DNA of 64,000 bases from Chryseobacterium sp. W4I1 (GCF_030816115.1 NZ_JAUSXQ010000001.1:2294001-2358000); one strand, 5' to 3'; counted from the stretch's first letter, positions 16,182 to 26,864 are shown. A program made the numbers and translations. Notes: a model not told the origin generated them from the sequence alone.

Positions 16182-19100
16182 TTATAGGGAAAAATTAACT
16201 CCAAAATTGAATGTCAGTGGTAACGGATAACCAAATGCCGGTGTTTCAGGATCTATTCCTGTAAAGCTTTTCGATTTTATTGTCCAAAGATTCTGAACAC
16301 TTGCATACATCCTGAAATTAACAATGTTATAATGTTCCATTAAAGATTTCGGAAACGTGTAGCCCAACTGTAAAACCCTCAGCTTCAGGTAGCTTCCACT
16401 TTCCACATAATACGATGAGAATCTGGATTCTGCATTGCTGTCCACCGTCGTAAGCGCAGGAATATCCGAATTGGGATTCTGCGGCGACCAAGCATTCAGA
16501 AGCCTTGTCCCTTTATTGGAACCTACATCATCCACGCTCCAGAAGTCAGTCTGGTATTTTTTTGAATTGATGACATCTACATCACCGATGCCCTGCCAGA
16601 ATGTTGAAAGATCAAAGTTTTTATATGAAAAGTTGAGATTGATACCATACATAAATCCGGGATTCGGATTGCCAATCCACGTTCTGTCTTTGTCATTAAT
16701 TATTCCGTCACCATTTAAATCCACATAGCGAATTCTTCCCAAACCTTTACCTGACTGAGTTGCAGAATTATCCACCTCTGCCTGAGTCCTGAAAAGTCCA
16801 TCAGCAACATAACCGTACATTGAGTTGACCGGGCGTCCCAAGATATTATCCGTTGTTCCGTTTCCACCGTAATTGTTGATAACGGATTGAGGAAGTTCGG
16901 TAATTTTGTTACGGTTCATCGAGATGTTTCCTGAAACCTCGTAGCGGAAACCACCTGCGGTTTCATTCTGATAAGACAATGCAACTTCAATCCCTTTATT
17001 CTCCATAGATGCACCATTGATCCATCGGTCTCCTCCTTCTCCGATCACACCCAGATAAGGTGGCAATACCAGGATATCTTTTGTTGCTTTTTTATAAACA
17101 TCGACACTTCCCGTCAGTTTTTGATTAAAGAATCCGAAATCCAGACCGAGATTGGTCTGCGTGGTGGTTTCCCATCTCAGGTCATCATTTTTTGTTTGAG
17201 TTGCGATAAATCCTGATGGCAGTAATCCGCTTCCAACACCGGAAATATCGTAAGCCGTACCGTAAGATGTTGCCCACGTTGGATTTCCTCCTGCATAATT
17301 TGCTATATACAGTGAATACACCGCTGAATTGCTGATTTCCTGATTTCCGGTCTGTCCCCAACCTGCTCTTAATCTCAAATCTGAGAAAAAAGGAATCAGA
17401 TTTTCTGCAAAATGTTCTTTATTGATTCTCCAACCTGCCGAGAATGCAGGAAAAGTTCCGAAACGGTTATTTTTACCGAACCTTGAAGAGCCGTCATAAC
17501 GCATAGTTGCAGAGAACAGATAGCGGTTGTCATAATCGTAAGAGAATTTTCCGAAGTAGGACAGCAGACTGTAATACGTGGAGCTTCCACCGTTGAAAGC
17601 ATCTCCTGTTCCCGCATCAGGATACATATAATCCGGTGTTTCTATCAGGAATCCTTCTTTTCTCAGCCAGGTATTTTTATATGTATCCTTGTACATTTCC
17701 ATTCCGCCCAAAACATCAAAATGGTGTTTTCCTGCTTTTGCGGTGTATTGTGCTGTATTTGACCAAGTCCATTTTTCGGTGTCTGACTGGTCGATGTTCA
17801 CTGCATTGGTTTTGTTTTGCAGGTAACCCGAAACATAGCTTCTCTGCAGCATTCTTTTGTAATAATTGGAAAGATCGATTCCGAAGCTGGATTTTAAGGT
17901 CAGATTTTTCACAGGCTGCAATTCGGCATAAACGTTTCCGAAGAATCTTTGGTATTGGTAACCGTTGTCTTTATTGTATTCCAAAAGTCTGACAGGATTC
18001 TGTCTGTCATTCATTCCGCCAACTGGTCCGCCCCACCCGATTCCGTCTACAGTATGAACCGGAATGATGGGCAAAGCACGTAAAGCAGGATCTAAAACGC
18101 CCGGATCCATCAGCTCATTGGTTTTATTGAAAGTGAAATTTTCTCCGATTTTCAGCTTTCCATCGAAAAAGTTATACGAGGTATTGACACGGGCAGATAG
18201 TCTTTTGAAATTGGTCAATTTCACGATTCCTTCATTATCATAATATCCCAGAGAGAAATAATAAGAACCTTTATCCGAAGAGCTGGAGGCAGCAACATCC
18301 AAAGAATTTGCGACACCGGTCTGCGAAACCTCATCGTACCAGTTGGTATTGGCTGATTTTATCGTTTTTCCGGCATCCAGATATTCCGGAACGTTGCTGT
18401 TAAATAAGGTTGGAACACCATTCTGAACACCCCAGTCAAAACTGTAGCTCAAATTATTGCTATTCGGGTTCAGTCCGTCATTGATGTTCGCCTGCCAAAG
18501 TACCTGTCCGAATTGTTTTGCATTCAGAACTTCTGTTTTCTTTGCATATTGTGAATACGCAGTATAATAATTGAGGTCGATTCTCATCTTCCCTTTTTTT
18601 CCTTTTTTGGTAGTGATAATGATCACACCATTGGCAGCCCTGGAACCGTAGATACTTGCTGAAGAAGCATCTTTCAGTACCTGCATCGATTCGATATCAC
18701 TTGGGTTAAGCTCGTGCATCCCTGCTTTTGTGGGAACACCGTCTATTACATATAACGGATCTGTATTGTTCAAGGTTCCAACCCCACGAATCAGGACTTT
18801 TGTATTACCGCCCGAAGGAGATCCATCTGCTGTAATGTTAACTCCCGCTACCCTTCCCTGCAAAGATTTGATCGGATTGGGTTCGGCCTGCTTGTTCAGG
18901 TCTTTCATATCCACCACGGAAACCGCACCGGTAATGTCTGCTTTTTTCTGCTTGGTATATCCGGTTACGATCACCTCATCTATGCTTTTTATTTTCTCTG
19001 CAGCTAAAACGATATTAAGAACCGTCTTTTCATCTACCAAAACTTCGCGGGTGGAATAATCCGGATACGTGAAAATTAAAGTATTTCCTTTTTGCAGGTC

Positions 19101-19283
19101 GTTGATCTGAAATGCACCGCTGCTGTCTGTGGTAGTATTGGCTCCTGTTTCCGAAACGGTAACGATAACCCCGCTCAACGGTTTCTGATTTGAGGAAACT
19201 ACCTTGCCTTTAATGACTTCCTGCGCAAATACATACGAAAAAGGCAGAAGGCAAAAGGCGATGGCTATTTTGTATTTCTTCAT
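16182..19283 (-). CDS. SusC-like TonB-dependent outer-membrane transporter, 1033 aa
   Basis: Signal peptide (ending YVFAQ), a carboxypeptidase-regulatory-like beta-sandwich at about 23-105, a TonB-box region IDEVIVTGY followed by the plug domain at about 115-225 (with VLIRGVGTLNNTDPLYVIDGVP), and a long 22-stranded barrel ending in NFGVNFSL. The NGVIIITTKKGKKG motif closes the plug as in SusC/RagA proteins. It imports oligosaccharides with SusD. It lies 12 bp from the GH32 gene upstream and 18 bp from SusD downstream. Confidence 0.94.
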   Translation of the reverse strand: MKKYKIAIAFCLLPFSYVFAQEVIKGKVVSSNQKPLSGVIVTVSETGANTTTDSSGAFQINDLQKGNTLIFTYPDYSTREVLVDEKTVLNIVLAAEKIKSIDEVIVTGYTKQKKADITGAVSVVDMKDLNKQAEPNPIKSLQGRVAGVNITADGSPSGGNTKVLIRGVGTLNNTDPLYVIDGVPTKAGMHELNPSDIESMQVLKDASSASIYGSRAANGVIIITTKKGKKGKMRIDLNYYTAYSQYAKKTEVLNAKQFGQVLWQANINDGLNPNSNNLSYSFDWGVQNGVPTLFNSNVPEYLDAGKTIKSANTNWYDEVSQTGVANSLDVAASSSSDKGSYYFSLGYYDNEGIVKLTNFKRLSARVNTSYNFFDGKLKIGENFTFNKTNELMDPGVLDPALRALPIIPVHTVDGIGWGGPVGGMNDRQNPVRLLEYNKDNGYQYQRFFGNVYAELQPVKNLTLKSSFGIDLSNYYKRMLQRSYVSGYLQNKTNAVNIDQSDTEKWTWSNTAQYTAKAGKHHFDVLGGMEMYKDTYKNTWLRKEGFLIETPDYMYPDAGTGDAFNGGSSTYYSLLSYFGKFSYDYDNRYLFSATMRYDGSSRFGKNNRFGTFPAFSAGWRINKEHFAENLIPFFSDLRLRAGWGQTGNQEISNSAVYSLYIANYAGGNPTWATSYGTAYDISGVGSGLLPSGFIATQTKNDDLRWETTTQTNLGLDFGFFNQKLTGSVDVYKKATKDILVLPPYLGVIGEGGDRWINGASMENKGIEVALSYQNETAGGFRYEVSGNISMNRNKITELPQSVINNYGGNGTTDNILGRPVNSMYGYVADGLFRTQAEVDNSATQSGKGLGRIRYVDLNGDGIINDKDRTWIGNPNPGFMYGINLNFSYKNFDLSTFWQGIGDVDVINSKKYQTDFWSVDDVGSNKGTRLLNAWSPQNPNSDIPALTTVDSNAESRFSSYYVESGSYLKLRVLQLGYTFPKSLMEHYNIVNFRMYASVQNLWTIKSKSFTGIDPETPAFGYPLPLTFNFGVNFSL

Positions 19284-19294
19284 AGTATAGTTTT

Positions 19295-20857
19295 TTATTT
19301 GATATTAATCTGATGAGCATTGAAGTTCATTGTACTTCCTTTGGTATCTGTGGATACACTCAGTTCCGAAAAGCTTTCATTAGGGAAAAATATTTCGGTC
19401 ATTACTTTTTCGCCGTTATTGAAGAAAATTTCGATGGAAGTTTTATCCAATACAATTTTGAACGTTGCATTTTGGTAGTTTTTTGCTAATGGTGCTTTTG
19501 AAATTCTGTCTGCAAAATTGTTCTTAAAATCTGTTTTCCCGGATTTCGTACGGTCAATAAAAAGTTCCTGATTATTATTATCAATTCCGAAAATCACTTG
19601 TTCCCCCAATGAATTTTTCAAAGCAAAAGTGTACACTCCTTTGGTCATTTTTTTGAAATCGACATCTATAACCGCTTTGGAAAGATCTATTTCTCCTTTG
19701 CTGATGAGCTTTTTATCAGAAACAAGGTTAATTTCTTTTTTAACTGCCTTCCCTTTGTAATTTTTAAGCTGGGAAACAGGAATATTTTTCAGAATGTAAC
19801 CATCTTTTGATCTTTTCAAAGTCACTTCACGAGGAATAGTAGAACTTCCTCTCCATTTTTCGGTTGGCACATTCGGTGAATAATCCCAGTTTGACATCCA
19901 TCCGATAATTACTCTCTTGTTATCCGGAACATTATCAAACGAGACACTCGCATAATTATCTCGCCCCCAATCAAGCCAGGCCACTTTTTCCTTTTCGAGC
20001 TGCTTTGTAAAAACATCATCCATTTTGAAGGTTTTTCCGTCAAAATCACCTACAAAATACTGTGCAGCAGAACCGCCGTTTGGACCACCCGGATTGATGT
20101 TGACGATAAGCACCCATTTTTCCTCATTGGTTCCTTCTACCTTTATAGGGAAAAGGTCCGGACATTCCCAAACACCGCCGTGACCGCCTAAATCTTTACC
20201 AAATTCTGAAAGGAAAGTCCAGTCTTTCAAATTTTTTGAGGCATAAAAATGCTGTCTGTCCTGCGCTGCCACTCCCATTATCCATTGACTTCTTTTCGCA
20301 TCCCAGAAAACTTTCGGATCCCGGAAATCTTTGATCCCCGGATTTTTCAATACCGGATTATTGCTGTATTTGGTCCAGGTTTTTCCATTATCCAAAGAAT
20401 AAGCTATAGCCTGAGACTGTGCATCGATTGCTCCAGCCTGCTCTTTTTTCATATCGTGATAGGTAAAAATAGCGACCACAGGAGTATTCTTTCCATCACC
20501 GAAACCTGATGTATTATCCTTATCCACAACTGCGCTTCCTGAGAATATGGCACCCTTTTCATCATAGGCAATGGCAGGAGCCAGTTCTTCCCATTTGATA
20601 AGATCTTTACTGATGGCGTGACCCCAGTGCATCTTACTGAAATCTGGAACACTTTGAAACGGTGTATACTGGTAAAATAAGTGATAGGTTCCGTTGAGAT
20701 AAAACATTCCGTTTGGATCATTCATCCAGCCTTTTTGAGGTGTAAAATGGTAATTGGGTCTGTAAAGCTGCTCTTCAGACTTTTGCGAAACCGACTGTGC
20801 ATTGAGCCCGGAATAAAACGTGGCAGCGATGATTAAAGTTGATATGATTTTCTTCAT
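19295..20857 (-). CDS. GH32 exo-fructanase (levanase/inulinase type), 520 aa
   Basis: A signal peptide (residues 1-20, ending GLNAQ) with no lipobox suggests a periplasmic enzyme. The GH32 catalytic triad is clear: nucleophile Asp47 in WMNDPNG, Asp180 in FRDPK and acid/base Glu231 in ECPDLF. The five-bladed propeller runs to about residue 350 and a C-terminal beta-sandwich follows. It would release fructose from imported fructan oligosaccharides. The gene precedes SusC by 12 bp and follows the permease gene by 96 bp. Confidence 0.92.
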   Translation of the reverse strand: MKKIISTLIIAATFYSGLNAQSVSQKSEEQLYRPNYHFTPQKGWMNDPNGMFYLNGTYHLFYQYTPFQSVPDFSKMHWGHAISKDLIKWEELAPAIAYDEKGAIFSGSAVVDKDNTSGFGDGKNTPVVAIFTYHDMKKEQAGAIDAQSQAIAYSLDNGKTWTKYSNNPVLKNPGIKDFRDPKVFWDAKRSQWIMGVAAQDRQHFYASKNLKDWTFLSEFGKDLGGHGGVWECPDLFPIKVEGTNEEKWVLIVNINPGGPNGGSAAQYFVGDFDGKTFKMDDVFTKQLEKEKVAWLDWGRDNYASVSFDNVPDNKRVIIGWMSNWDYSPNVPTEKWRGSSTIPREVTLKRSKDGYILKNIPVSQLKNYKGKAVKKEINLVSDKKLISKGEIDLSKAVIDVDFKKMTKGVYTFALKNSLGEQVIFGIDNNNQELFIDRTKSGKTDFKNNFADRISKAPLAKNYQNATFKIVLDKTSIEIFFNNGEKVMTEIFFPNESFSELSVSTDTKGSTMNFNAHQINIK

Positions 20858-20953
20858 TATGATTATTTTAATAGGAAATTTTTGAATTATTTTAAAGACA
20901 CATTAATCAATTTAAATAGGTGTTCTTCCCAATGATTATATAGATTTGCAAAT

Positions 20954-22264
20954 CTATTTCGTCAGTGTTTTGCTTAATTTTTCAAGTGATATACCTTTTG
21001 TCTCCGGCATCATAAACATCACGAATAATAATTGGAACACCATTGCAACGGTAAAGACCAAAAACACGGTCCCTGCTCCGATGGTGGAAAATAATGTAGG
21101 AATCAATGATGGAATGATCGCTGCCAGAAGCCAGTGTGTGGAACTTCCGAAAGCCTGTCCAGATGCGCGAAGATGATTCGGGAAAATCTCTGAAATAAAA
21201 ACCCAAATCACTGTTCCCTGTCCAATAGCGTGAGAAGCAATAAAAAGGAACAGGAAAATAGGAATCGCCAATCCTGACCAATGGAAGTAAAACGCCAGAG
21301 AAACCAGCCCTAAAGAAATGATATACCCAACTGAACCCAAATACATCAGTGTTCTTCTTCCTACTTTATCAATCAGATTGACTCCAACCAAAGTGAAAAC
21401 CATATTTACGACACCAATACCGATACTGCTGAGAAGTGCTGTTTTCTCTCCCAAACCTGCTTCTCCAAAAATCCTTGGTGCATAATACAAGAATGCATTA
21501 ATCCCCGACATCTGGTTGAAAAAGGCTACCAGAAAAGCCAATATTAGCGGAAAACGGTATTTTTTCATAAAGATATTTTCCTTTGGCGATTCGGCGTGGT
21601 CATCTTCCATCTGTGTGATCAAGGTATCAGAATCCTGATCCGGGCTTAGGATTTTCATCACTTTTTTCGCTTCATCTATTCTGGATTTGGAAACCAGCCA
21701 TCTCGGACTTTCCGGAATGGTGAATACACATAATGTATAAATGGCTGCAGGAATTGCCTGCACACCCAGCATCCATCTCCAATCGTTGTCGCCGATTCCG
21801 CTTAATAAATAATTTGATAAAAATGCAATCAGAATCCCAAGGACAATATTGAACTGATACAGGGAAACCATTCTGCCACGGTCTTTTGCAGGCGCAATCT
21901 CTGAAATATAAGCCGGTGCAGCAATCGTAGAAGCACCAACGCCCAAACCACCCATAAACCTGAAAAATGCAAACAGATAAGGATCATTGGAAAGCGCAGT
22001 CCCTATCGCAGAAAACGCATATAATACACCAATAATCAAGAGCGTTTTTTTGCGTCCTAATGTATTAGTTGGTATTCCACCGAAAATGGCGCCTATCACT
22101 GTACCCCACAATGCCATTCCCATTACGACTGCTCCGTGAAATGCATCTGAGCTGCCCCAGAGTGTCTGCAGTTTTTTGTCTGCGCCGGAAATCACTACCA
22201 CATCAAATCCGAAAAGAAATCCTGCCAAAGCTGCCGTGATAGACCACATAAGAATTTTATTCAT
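20954..22264 (-). CDS. sugar-porter family MFS transporter, probable fructose importer, 436 aa
   Basis: Twelve transmembrane helices with the sugar-porter motifs GFLFGFDVVVISG in helix 1, GRKK after helix 2, RFMGGLGVGAST in helix 4 and PESPRWL after helix 6. The second half has KVGRR and the C-terminal PETKG. It lies in the inner membrane and would carry free fructose into the cytoplasm for the fructokinase at the other end of the operon. The equivalent gene in the B. thetaiotaomicron locus has the same role. It is the first gene after the sensor, preceded by a long regulatory region. Confidence 0.9.
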   Translation of the reverse strand: MNKILMWSITAALAGFLFGFDVVVISGADKKLQTLWGSSDAFHGAVVMGMALWGTVIGAIFGGIPTNTLGRKKTLLIIGVLYAFSAIGTALSNDPYLFAFFRFMGGLGVGASTIAAPAYISEIAPAKDRGRMVSLYQFNIVLGILIAFLSNYLLSGIGDNDWRWMLGVQAIPAAIYTLCVFTIPESPRWLVSKSRIDEAKKVMKILSPDQDSDTLITQMEDDHAESPKENIFMKKYRFPLILAFLVAFFNQMSGINAFLYYAPRIFGEAGLGEKTALLSSIGIGVVNMVFTLVGVNLIDKVGRRTLMYLGSVGYIISLGLVSLAFYFHWSGLAIPIFLFLFIASHAIGQGTVIWVFISEIFPNHLRASGQAFGSSTHWLLAAIIPSLIPTLFSTIGAGTVFLVFTVAMVFQLLFVMFMMPETKGISLEKLSKTLTK

Positions 22265-22429
22265 CTGTTAAAATATTTATTTGTTTGTGGCTAATATATC
22301 CCGGGGCGGCAATGCGAGGGTTTAATTATGTAACTAAATATTTCGGCAAGGTTAACTATTTGTTAATTAATTATAACTAGCTAAATATCAATAATTTATT
22401 TGGAAATAATTTTATTAAAGTTTAATCAG

Positions 22430-22445
22430 GTTACAAAAATGTAAC
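22430..22445. promoter_or_regulatory. palindromic candidate operator of the fructan operon
   Basis: GTTACA-AAAA-TGTAAC is a perfect 16-bp palindrome. A third half-site, TGTTACA, follows about 15 bp later (22460-22466). It lies about 170 bp upstream of the permease start codon. The AraC-type domain of the adjacent sensor is the natural candidate to bind here. Confidence 0.45.
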
Positions 22446-22633
22446 ATTGTTTTATAAAAATGTTACATGCATTTTGGAGTATTTAAGGTTTAAGAACAAT
22501 TAATGTAATGAAGATTTTAACCAAAAAAAGGGTCAAGGTGTATCGTTTTTGGATCAAGAACTCTTGAGAATTACAATTCCTATGAAAAGCTGTTTATTTT
22601 TCCGAATGAAGGTGCATTGTTGGGAAAGTGTAA

Positions 22634-22662
22634 TAAAAAAACAGCAATTTGATTTACTGCTG
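22634..22662 (-). terminator. probable terminator of the fructan sensor gene
   Basis: In the minus direction CAGCA pairs with TGCTG across an 11-nt loop, followed by seven T. It lies about 118 bp after the stop codon of the sensor gene. Confidence 0.45.
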
Positions 22663-22779
22663 CTCAATATTGTAAAAATATTAGATGTGAAAATTGATTT
22701 TAAATATAAATTAGGCTTTAAATTTTGTCACTATAATATTGTATTCAAATATGTAATCATTTGGTTTTGCACTTTTTTA

Positions 22780-25540
22780 TCATTCATTCCCTGCAGACTT
22801 TCTAAAAGCATTAGGGGATATGCCAAATTTATTTTTAAAAACAGTGGAGAAATAATTCGGGGAAGAAAAACCGGTTTTGTAGGCAATCTCAGAAATCGTC
22901 AGTTCGGGATTTTGTAGCATTGATTTGGCCTGTTCAAGACGGAAATTGTTGATATAATCGCTCACATTCACATCAAACATTGCTTTTATTTTTTCTATAC
23001 AACTGAATTCTGGAAATATTGAGCAGGTCTGCAAGATTTTCTACTGAAAAATCAGGATTGTCGATATTTGTTTTGATGAGTTGATTGAGATTGTTCACAA
23101 AAGTTTGCTCTATGCTTCCGAACGATTTGCTGTCTACAATTCTACCGATATTGTTTGTATAGTAATAACGTAACTTTTCGCGGTTGTAAAGCAACGCACG
23201 CAGCGACTGTATCAGAATCGGGTAACTGAAAGGTTTTGTGAGATAAAGGTCAACACCGGATTTCAGTCCTTGAAGATAAGATTCTTTATTATCCAAAGCG
23301 GTCAGAAGAATGACCGGAATATGGGATGTACGAAGGTCATTTTTTAGTATTTCACAGATTTCAAAGCCATTTTTGTCCGGAAGATTGACATCACAGACGA
23401 TAATATCAGGAATTTCGCTCAAAGCCTTATCAATCGCATCTGTACCGTCAGAAACCATCACTTCAAATTCATTCTGAAGCTTTTTGCTTAAAAAGAAGGA
23501 CAAATCCGAATTATCCTCCACCAAAAGAAGCGAGTAACGTTCGCCCTGAGATTCCTGATTTTGGGTAATCGTCCCGTCTTCCAATCCCGTAAAAACAGCT
23601 TCTGTTACAAGTCTTTCAGCACCTGCGAGACTAGGTTCTTTTACCATCTGGTCTTCGTTAAAATGCTTATTTCCTTTATAAAGACTGATGATAAATTCTG
23701 TTCCCTGAAAAGAGCTCACTTCTATCTTCCCAAGATGAAGCTCAATGAATTGTCTGCTAAGATGAAGCCCGATTCCAGAACTGTTTTTTCTGTTGTTGGA
23801 ACCTTTAAAATATGCTTCGAAGACATTACTGATCTCTTTTTCGGGGATTCCGATCCCGTTATCTTTAAAGCTGATCACCGCCTGATTTCCTTTTTCCTGA
23901 ATCATGATTTCAATCTTTCCATTGTCCGGCGTAAATTTGAAAGCATTGGACAACAGGTTGAAATAGACTTTATCCATCAGGTTTCTGTCGATATAAAGCT
24001 CAAGGTTTTTATTCTGTGAATGAATTTCGAATTTGATATTTCTTTTCTTAGCTTCATTTTCAAAATCACGAAAAATGGCATACGTAAAATCGTAAATATT
24101 CGTCTTGGAAACTCTCAGATTAAAAGTTTGATTTTCTATTTTTCTAAAATCCAGTAGGTTATCTACCAATCTTAATAATCTGTTGGAGTTTTTATTGATC
24201 AGCTCCAATTCATAGGGTGGTTTTATCCCTTTGGTTTTGCCGGAATCCATCAAAGATTCCAATGAACTGAGAATAAGTGTAATTGGAGTTTTAAATTCGT
24301 GAGACAATCCCGTGAAAAAATTAACCCTCGCTTCATTACTGTCTTTCAACTCATTGGCAATGGTTTCAATCTGGTTTCGTTGAATAGTAATTCTCTCGTT
24401 GGTAAGGGTAAGCTGCTTATTTTTTATCTTGATGGCATAGATAAGGTAAATAGCATAGGCAACCAGGCAAAACATCAATATCAGCAATATTACAGACCAT
24501 CGGAACAATTCTTTTTGTGAGGAATAAAGCTCGATCTGTTTTTTTACTGCCTGTACCTGATTTTCTATAACGCCCTGCTGCTCAATAATTTTATCAAACT
24601 GATTGCGCATAATTTCCGCATTCATCCGGTCGATAATCGTTGTGCTGAGTTTAATGCGTTTGGGAACGGCAACACCGTTATAAATCTTAATCGCAGTCTC
24701 GATCGCTTCTGCTCCGCCAGTCGGATACAATAAAGTGGCGTTCAGTTTTCCGTCCAGAACCATTTGTATTCCGCCGTCTTTTGTATTCAGTCCGTCAACG
24801 CCGATAAATTTAATTTGATTTTCCAAACCCGTATTCCTTGCAACCTGCCACGCATTGGTGGCAAGCTCATCATTAAAAGCAAAAACGTACAGACTTTGAT
24901 TTCCCAGGGAATCCAACGTTTTCCGAAAAGCATCAACAGGAAGGCCTCTGAATGTTTTTATAAGATCTGTGCTGGGATTGCTTTTGATGATTTCCTGAAA
25001 GCCTAGGCTTCTTTCTATGGTTGGGGAAGATTGGTCATCACCTTTTATTTCGATTATTTTTTTATCATTTTTGGAATCTGAAAGAATGTAATTGGCCGCT
25101 TCTTTACCAATCTCCAAGTTGTCGGCACCTATGTAGGTTGTATATTTTTCTGAATTGATCTTCCTGTCGAGCAAAATAACCGGAATATGTTTGGTAGCTG
25201 CTTTTTCCACCACAGGAACCAAGGATTCGGGATCAATGGGTGAGATGATAATCACATCCGCCTTACGATCAATCATTTTTTGTATGTCCTGAACCTGCTT
25301 GCTAACCGAATTTTCTGCTTTCTGGATATTGAGCTCTACTTCGGAATGGAGTGATGCCTGTATCTCCATCGAATGGTTCATTGCCAATCTCCAGGGATGA
25401 TTTCCCAAGCCCTGTGAAAATCCGATCCTGATTTTGTCAGAAGTTTTCTGAGATTCTTTACAAGAAAAAAACACTAGGAAAAAAAGAAGAAATAATATTC
25501 TATAAGCCTTAGGAAAACCGAAAACTTTCAAAAATTTCAT
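22780..25540 (-). pseudogene. fructan hybrid two-component sensor (HTCS), frameshifted in its HTH domain
   Basis: One-protein signalling system. Residue numbers count from an in-frame ATG at 25549; the start preferred here is three codons later. A signal anchor with Cys30 is followed by a periplasmic type-1 sugar-binding domain (about 38-310), a membrane helix (351-372), HisKA with His417 in LSHEFKTP, HATPase (NAFKFT, DNGIGIPE), a receiver with Asp720, and an AraC-type DNA-binding domain. The LacI-like sensor matches the fructose-sensing regulator of the B. thetaiotaomicron fructan locus. The frame breaks after LYRK; removing one A of an A6 run gives LYRKIKAMFDVNVSDY and a full protein of about 920 residues. 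As it stands the product would lack most of its DNA-binding domain. Confidence 0.88.
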
Positions 25541-25679
25541 TGTTAACATATTAACACAATATTAATAAAGTTGATGCAGACAGGCAATTTTTAATGATAG
25601 TATTTTGTATTAAATCTTCTGTATTGAGTATGTGTATATATTTTTAATAATTTAAAGTTTATACTTGCTGTAACAATAA

Positions 25680-25704
25680 AAGCTGAAGTGGGTGACTTCA
25701 GCTT
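25680..25704 (-). terminator. rho-independent terminator after SnoaL-like gene
   Basis: AAGCTGAAGT and ACTTCAGCTT form a 10-bp stem with a 5-nt loop. In the minus direction it ends in TTTTATTG. It lies 47 bp after the stop codon of the gene ending at 25751. Confidence 0.65.
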
Positions 25705-25750
25705 CTGTAATAGAAATTGTATTTAGTTATTGCTTATTCTTTGCCTGTAA

Positions 25751-26164
25751 TTACATTGCGGGTACAGCTCCGATTTGAGTTAGTAAACCAAGCAAGTCAG
25801 GTTGTCCTACTTCTTCTATGATCTGGTTTTCAGACAAACGATAAAAATTCATTGCGCTAACTGCAATCTGTTTTCCGGTTGCGGGTACGTTAAAAAAAGT
25901 TCCTTTATGAGTTCCTTTCATGGTAAACCTAACCGCTACTTTATCATTCTCAGCAATCATTTCTTCAATACTCCACTGAATATCCGGAAAGCCGTTGCGC
26001 ATCATTCCGATAATCGTCAAATAACCTTTAGGACCCTGCAATGGGTCGGCCTGGAAAGGTACGTGGAAACTTGCTGCCGGGCTTATTAACTGTTGTGCCA
26101 GATCTTCGTCAGCAGTATTGATGAACTGTACAAATTGATTAAAAAATTGTTTTGTTGCTTCCAT
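25751..26164 (-). CDS. SnoaL-like ester cyclase-family protein, 137 aa
   Basis: A small cytoplasmic alpha+beta barrel of the SnoaL/NTF2-like superfamily. Features include an N-terminal helix pair, the strand pattern KVAVRFTMKGTHKGTF and the C-terminal EEVGQPDLLGLLTQIG, typical of SnoaL-like proteins annotated as ester cyclases. Members act on small molecules but the substrate cannot be read from sequence. It follows a Crp/Fnr regulator by 118 bp on the same strand, the same arrangement as the SDR and its Crp regulator at 28212. Confidence 0.8.
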   Translation of the reverse strand: MEATKQFFNQFVQFINTADEDLAQQLISPAASFHVPFQADPLQGPKGYLTIIGMMRNGFPDIQWSIEEMIAENDKVAVRFTMKGTHKGTFFNVPATGKQIAVSAMNFYRLSENQIIEEVGQPDLLGLLTQIGAVPAM

Positions 26165-26282
26165 TTCTATTTTTTTAGTTTGTAATATCGATTGGTTTTA
26201 TCATGCAAAGATGGTTCACAATTGTCTTTCCAGCTCATAAACAAGCTTAAGAAATAGTCTTAATATAGTTTAAGAATACCTA

Positions 26283-26864
26283 TTATTTTAATACTCTGTT
26301 TTTCCTGATCTTGCTGAGAAATTCAGGGGTGATACCAAGATAGGAAGCTATCTGAGTATTGGGTAATCTTGAAGCAAGTTCGGTATATTGTTCCAGGAAA
26401 TCCCCATACCGTTGCTCTGCATTTGAACTGAAATTTTGTAACAAACGGTTTTGAAGCTCAATGAATTTTTCCTCCACGATTACCCGAAAGTTTCTGTCAA
26501 ATTTTGGTGAATTCACAAAAAGATAAAGCAGGTCCTGCTTCTCAATTTGCAGAATGGTCGAAGGTTCAATTGCCTCTATGAACAGTTTGCTTGGTTTTCC
26601 TGAATAGAAACTTCCCAGATCAGCAACCCAATCGTTTTCTGCTGCAAACATCAGATTATGTTCCGTCCCTTTTTCATCGATCCCGTACATTTTAAAGCAG
26701 CCTTTCTCAACAAACGTATAATGTTTGCAAACGAAGCCTTCCTGCAAGATCATTTGTCTCCGTTTTATGTTTCTGGGTTTTATTCTTTCGGCAAGCAAAT
26801 TGATCTCCTCAGAATTTAGAGGAAGGTATTTTTTAAAATATTCGATTAATGGTTGTATCGTCAA
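26283..26864 (-). CDS. Crp/Fnr family transcriptional regulator, 193 aa
   Basis: An N-terminal cyclic-nucleotide-binding-like barrel (about 25-115) has KRRQMILQEGFVCKHYTFVEKGCFKMY, and a short C-terminal helix-turn-helix has NTQIASYLGITPEFLSKIRK. No Fnr-type cysteine cluster is seen, and the cAMP-site signature is not conserved, so the ligand is unknown. The type is common in Bacteroidota next to single enzyme genes. It precedes the SnoaL-like gene. Confidence 0.85.
   Translation of the reverse strand: MTIQPLIEYFKKYLPLNSEEINLLAERIKPRNIKRRQMILQEGFVCKHYTFVEKGCFKMYGIDEKGTEHNLMFAAENDWVADLGSFYSGKPSKLFIEAIEPSTILQIEKQDLLYLFVNSPKFDRNFRVIVEEKFIELQNRLLQNFSSNAEQRYGDFLEQYTELASRLPNTQIASYLGITPEFLSKIRKNRVLK

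Larger units (their letters stand above)
22265..22779. other. 515-bp regulatory region between sensor and fructan operon
   Basis: No gene is supported here. The 122-residue plus-strand frame that enters this stretch lacks family resemblance and runs over the sensor gene. The region holds the palindrome GTTACAAAAATGTAAC at 22430-22445, a further TGTTACAT half-site near 22460, and a terminator-like hairpin for the sensor gene at 22634-22662. The promoter of the fructan operon must lie here. Confidence 0.6.

Noticed and set aside
22549..22917. 122-codon plus-strand frame between the sensor and the fructan operon
   Set aside because: It overlaps the coding end of the sensor on the other strand and has no family resemblance.
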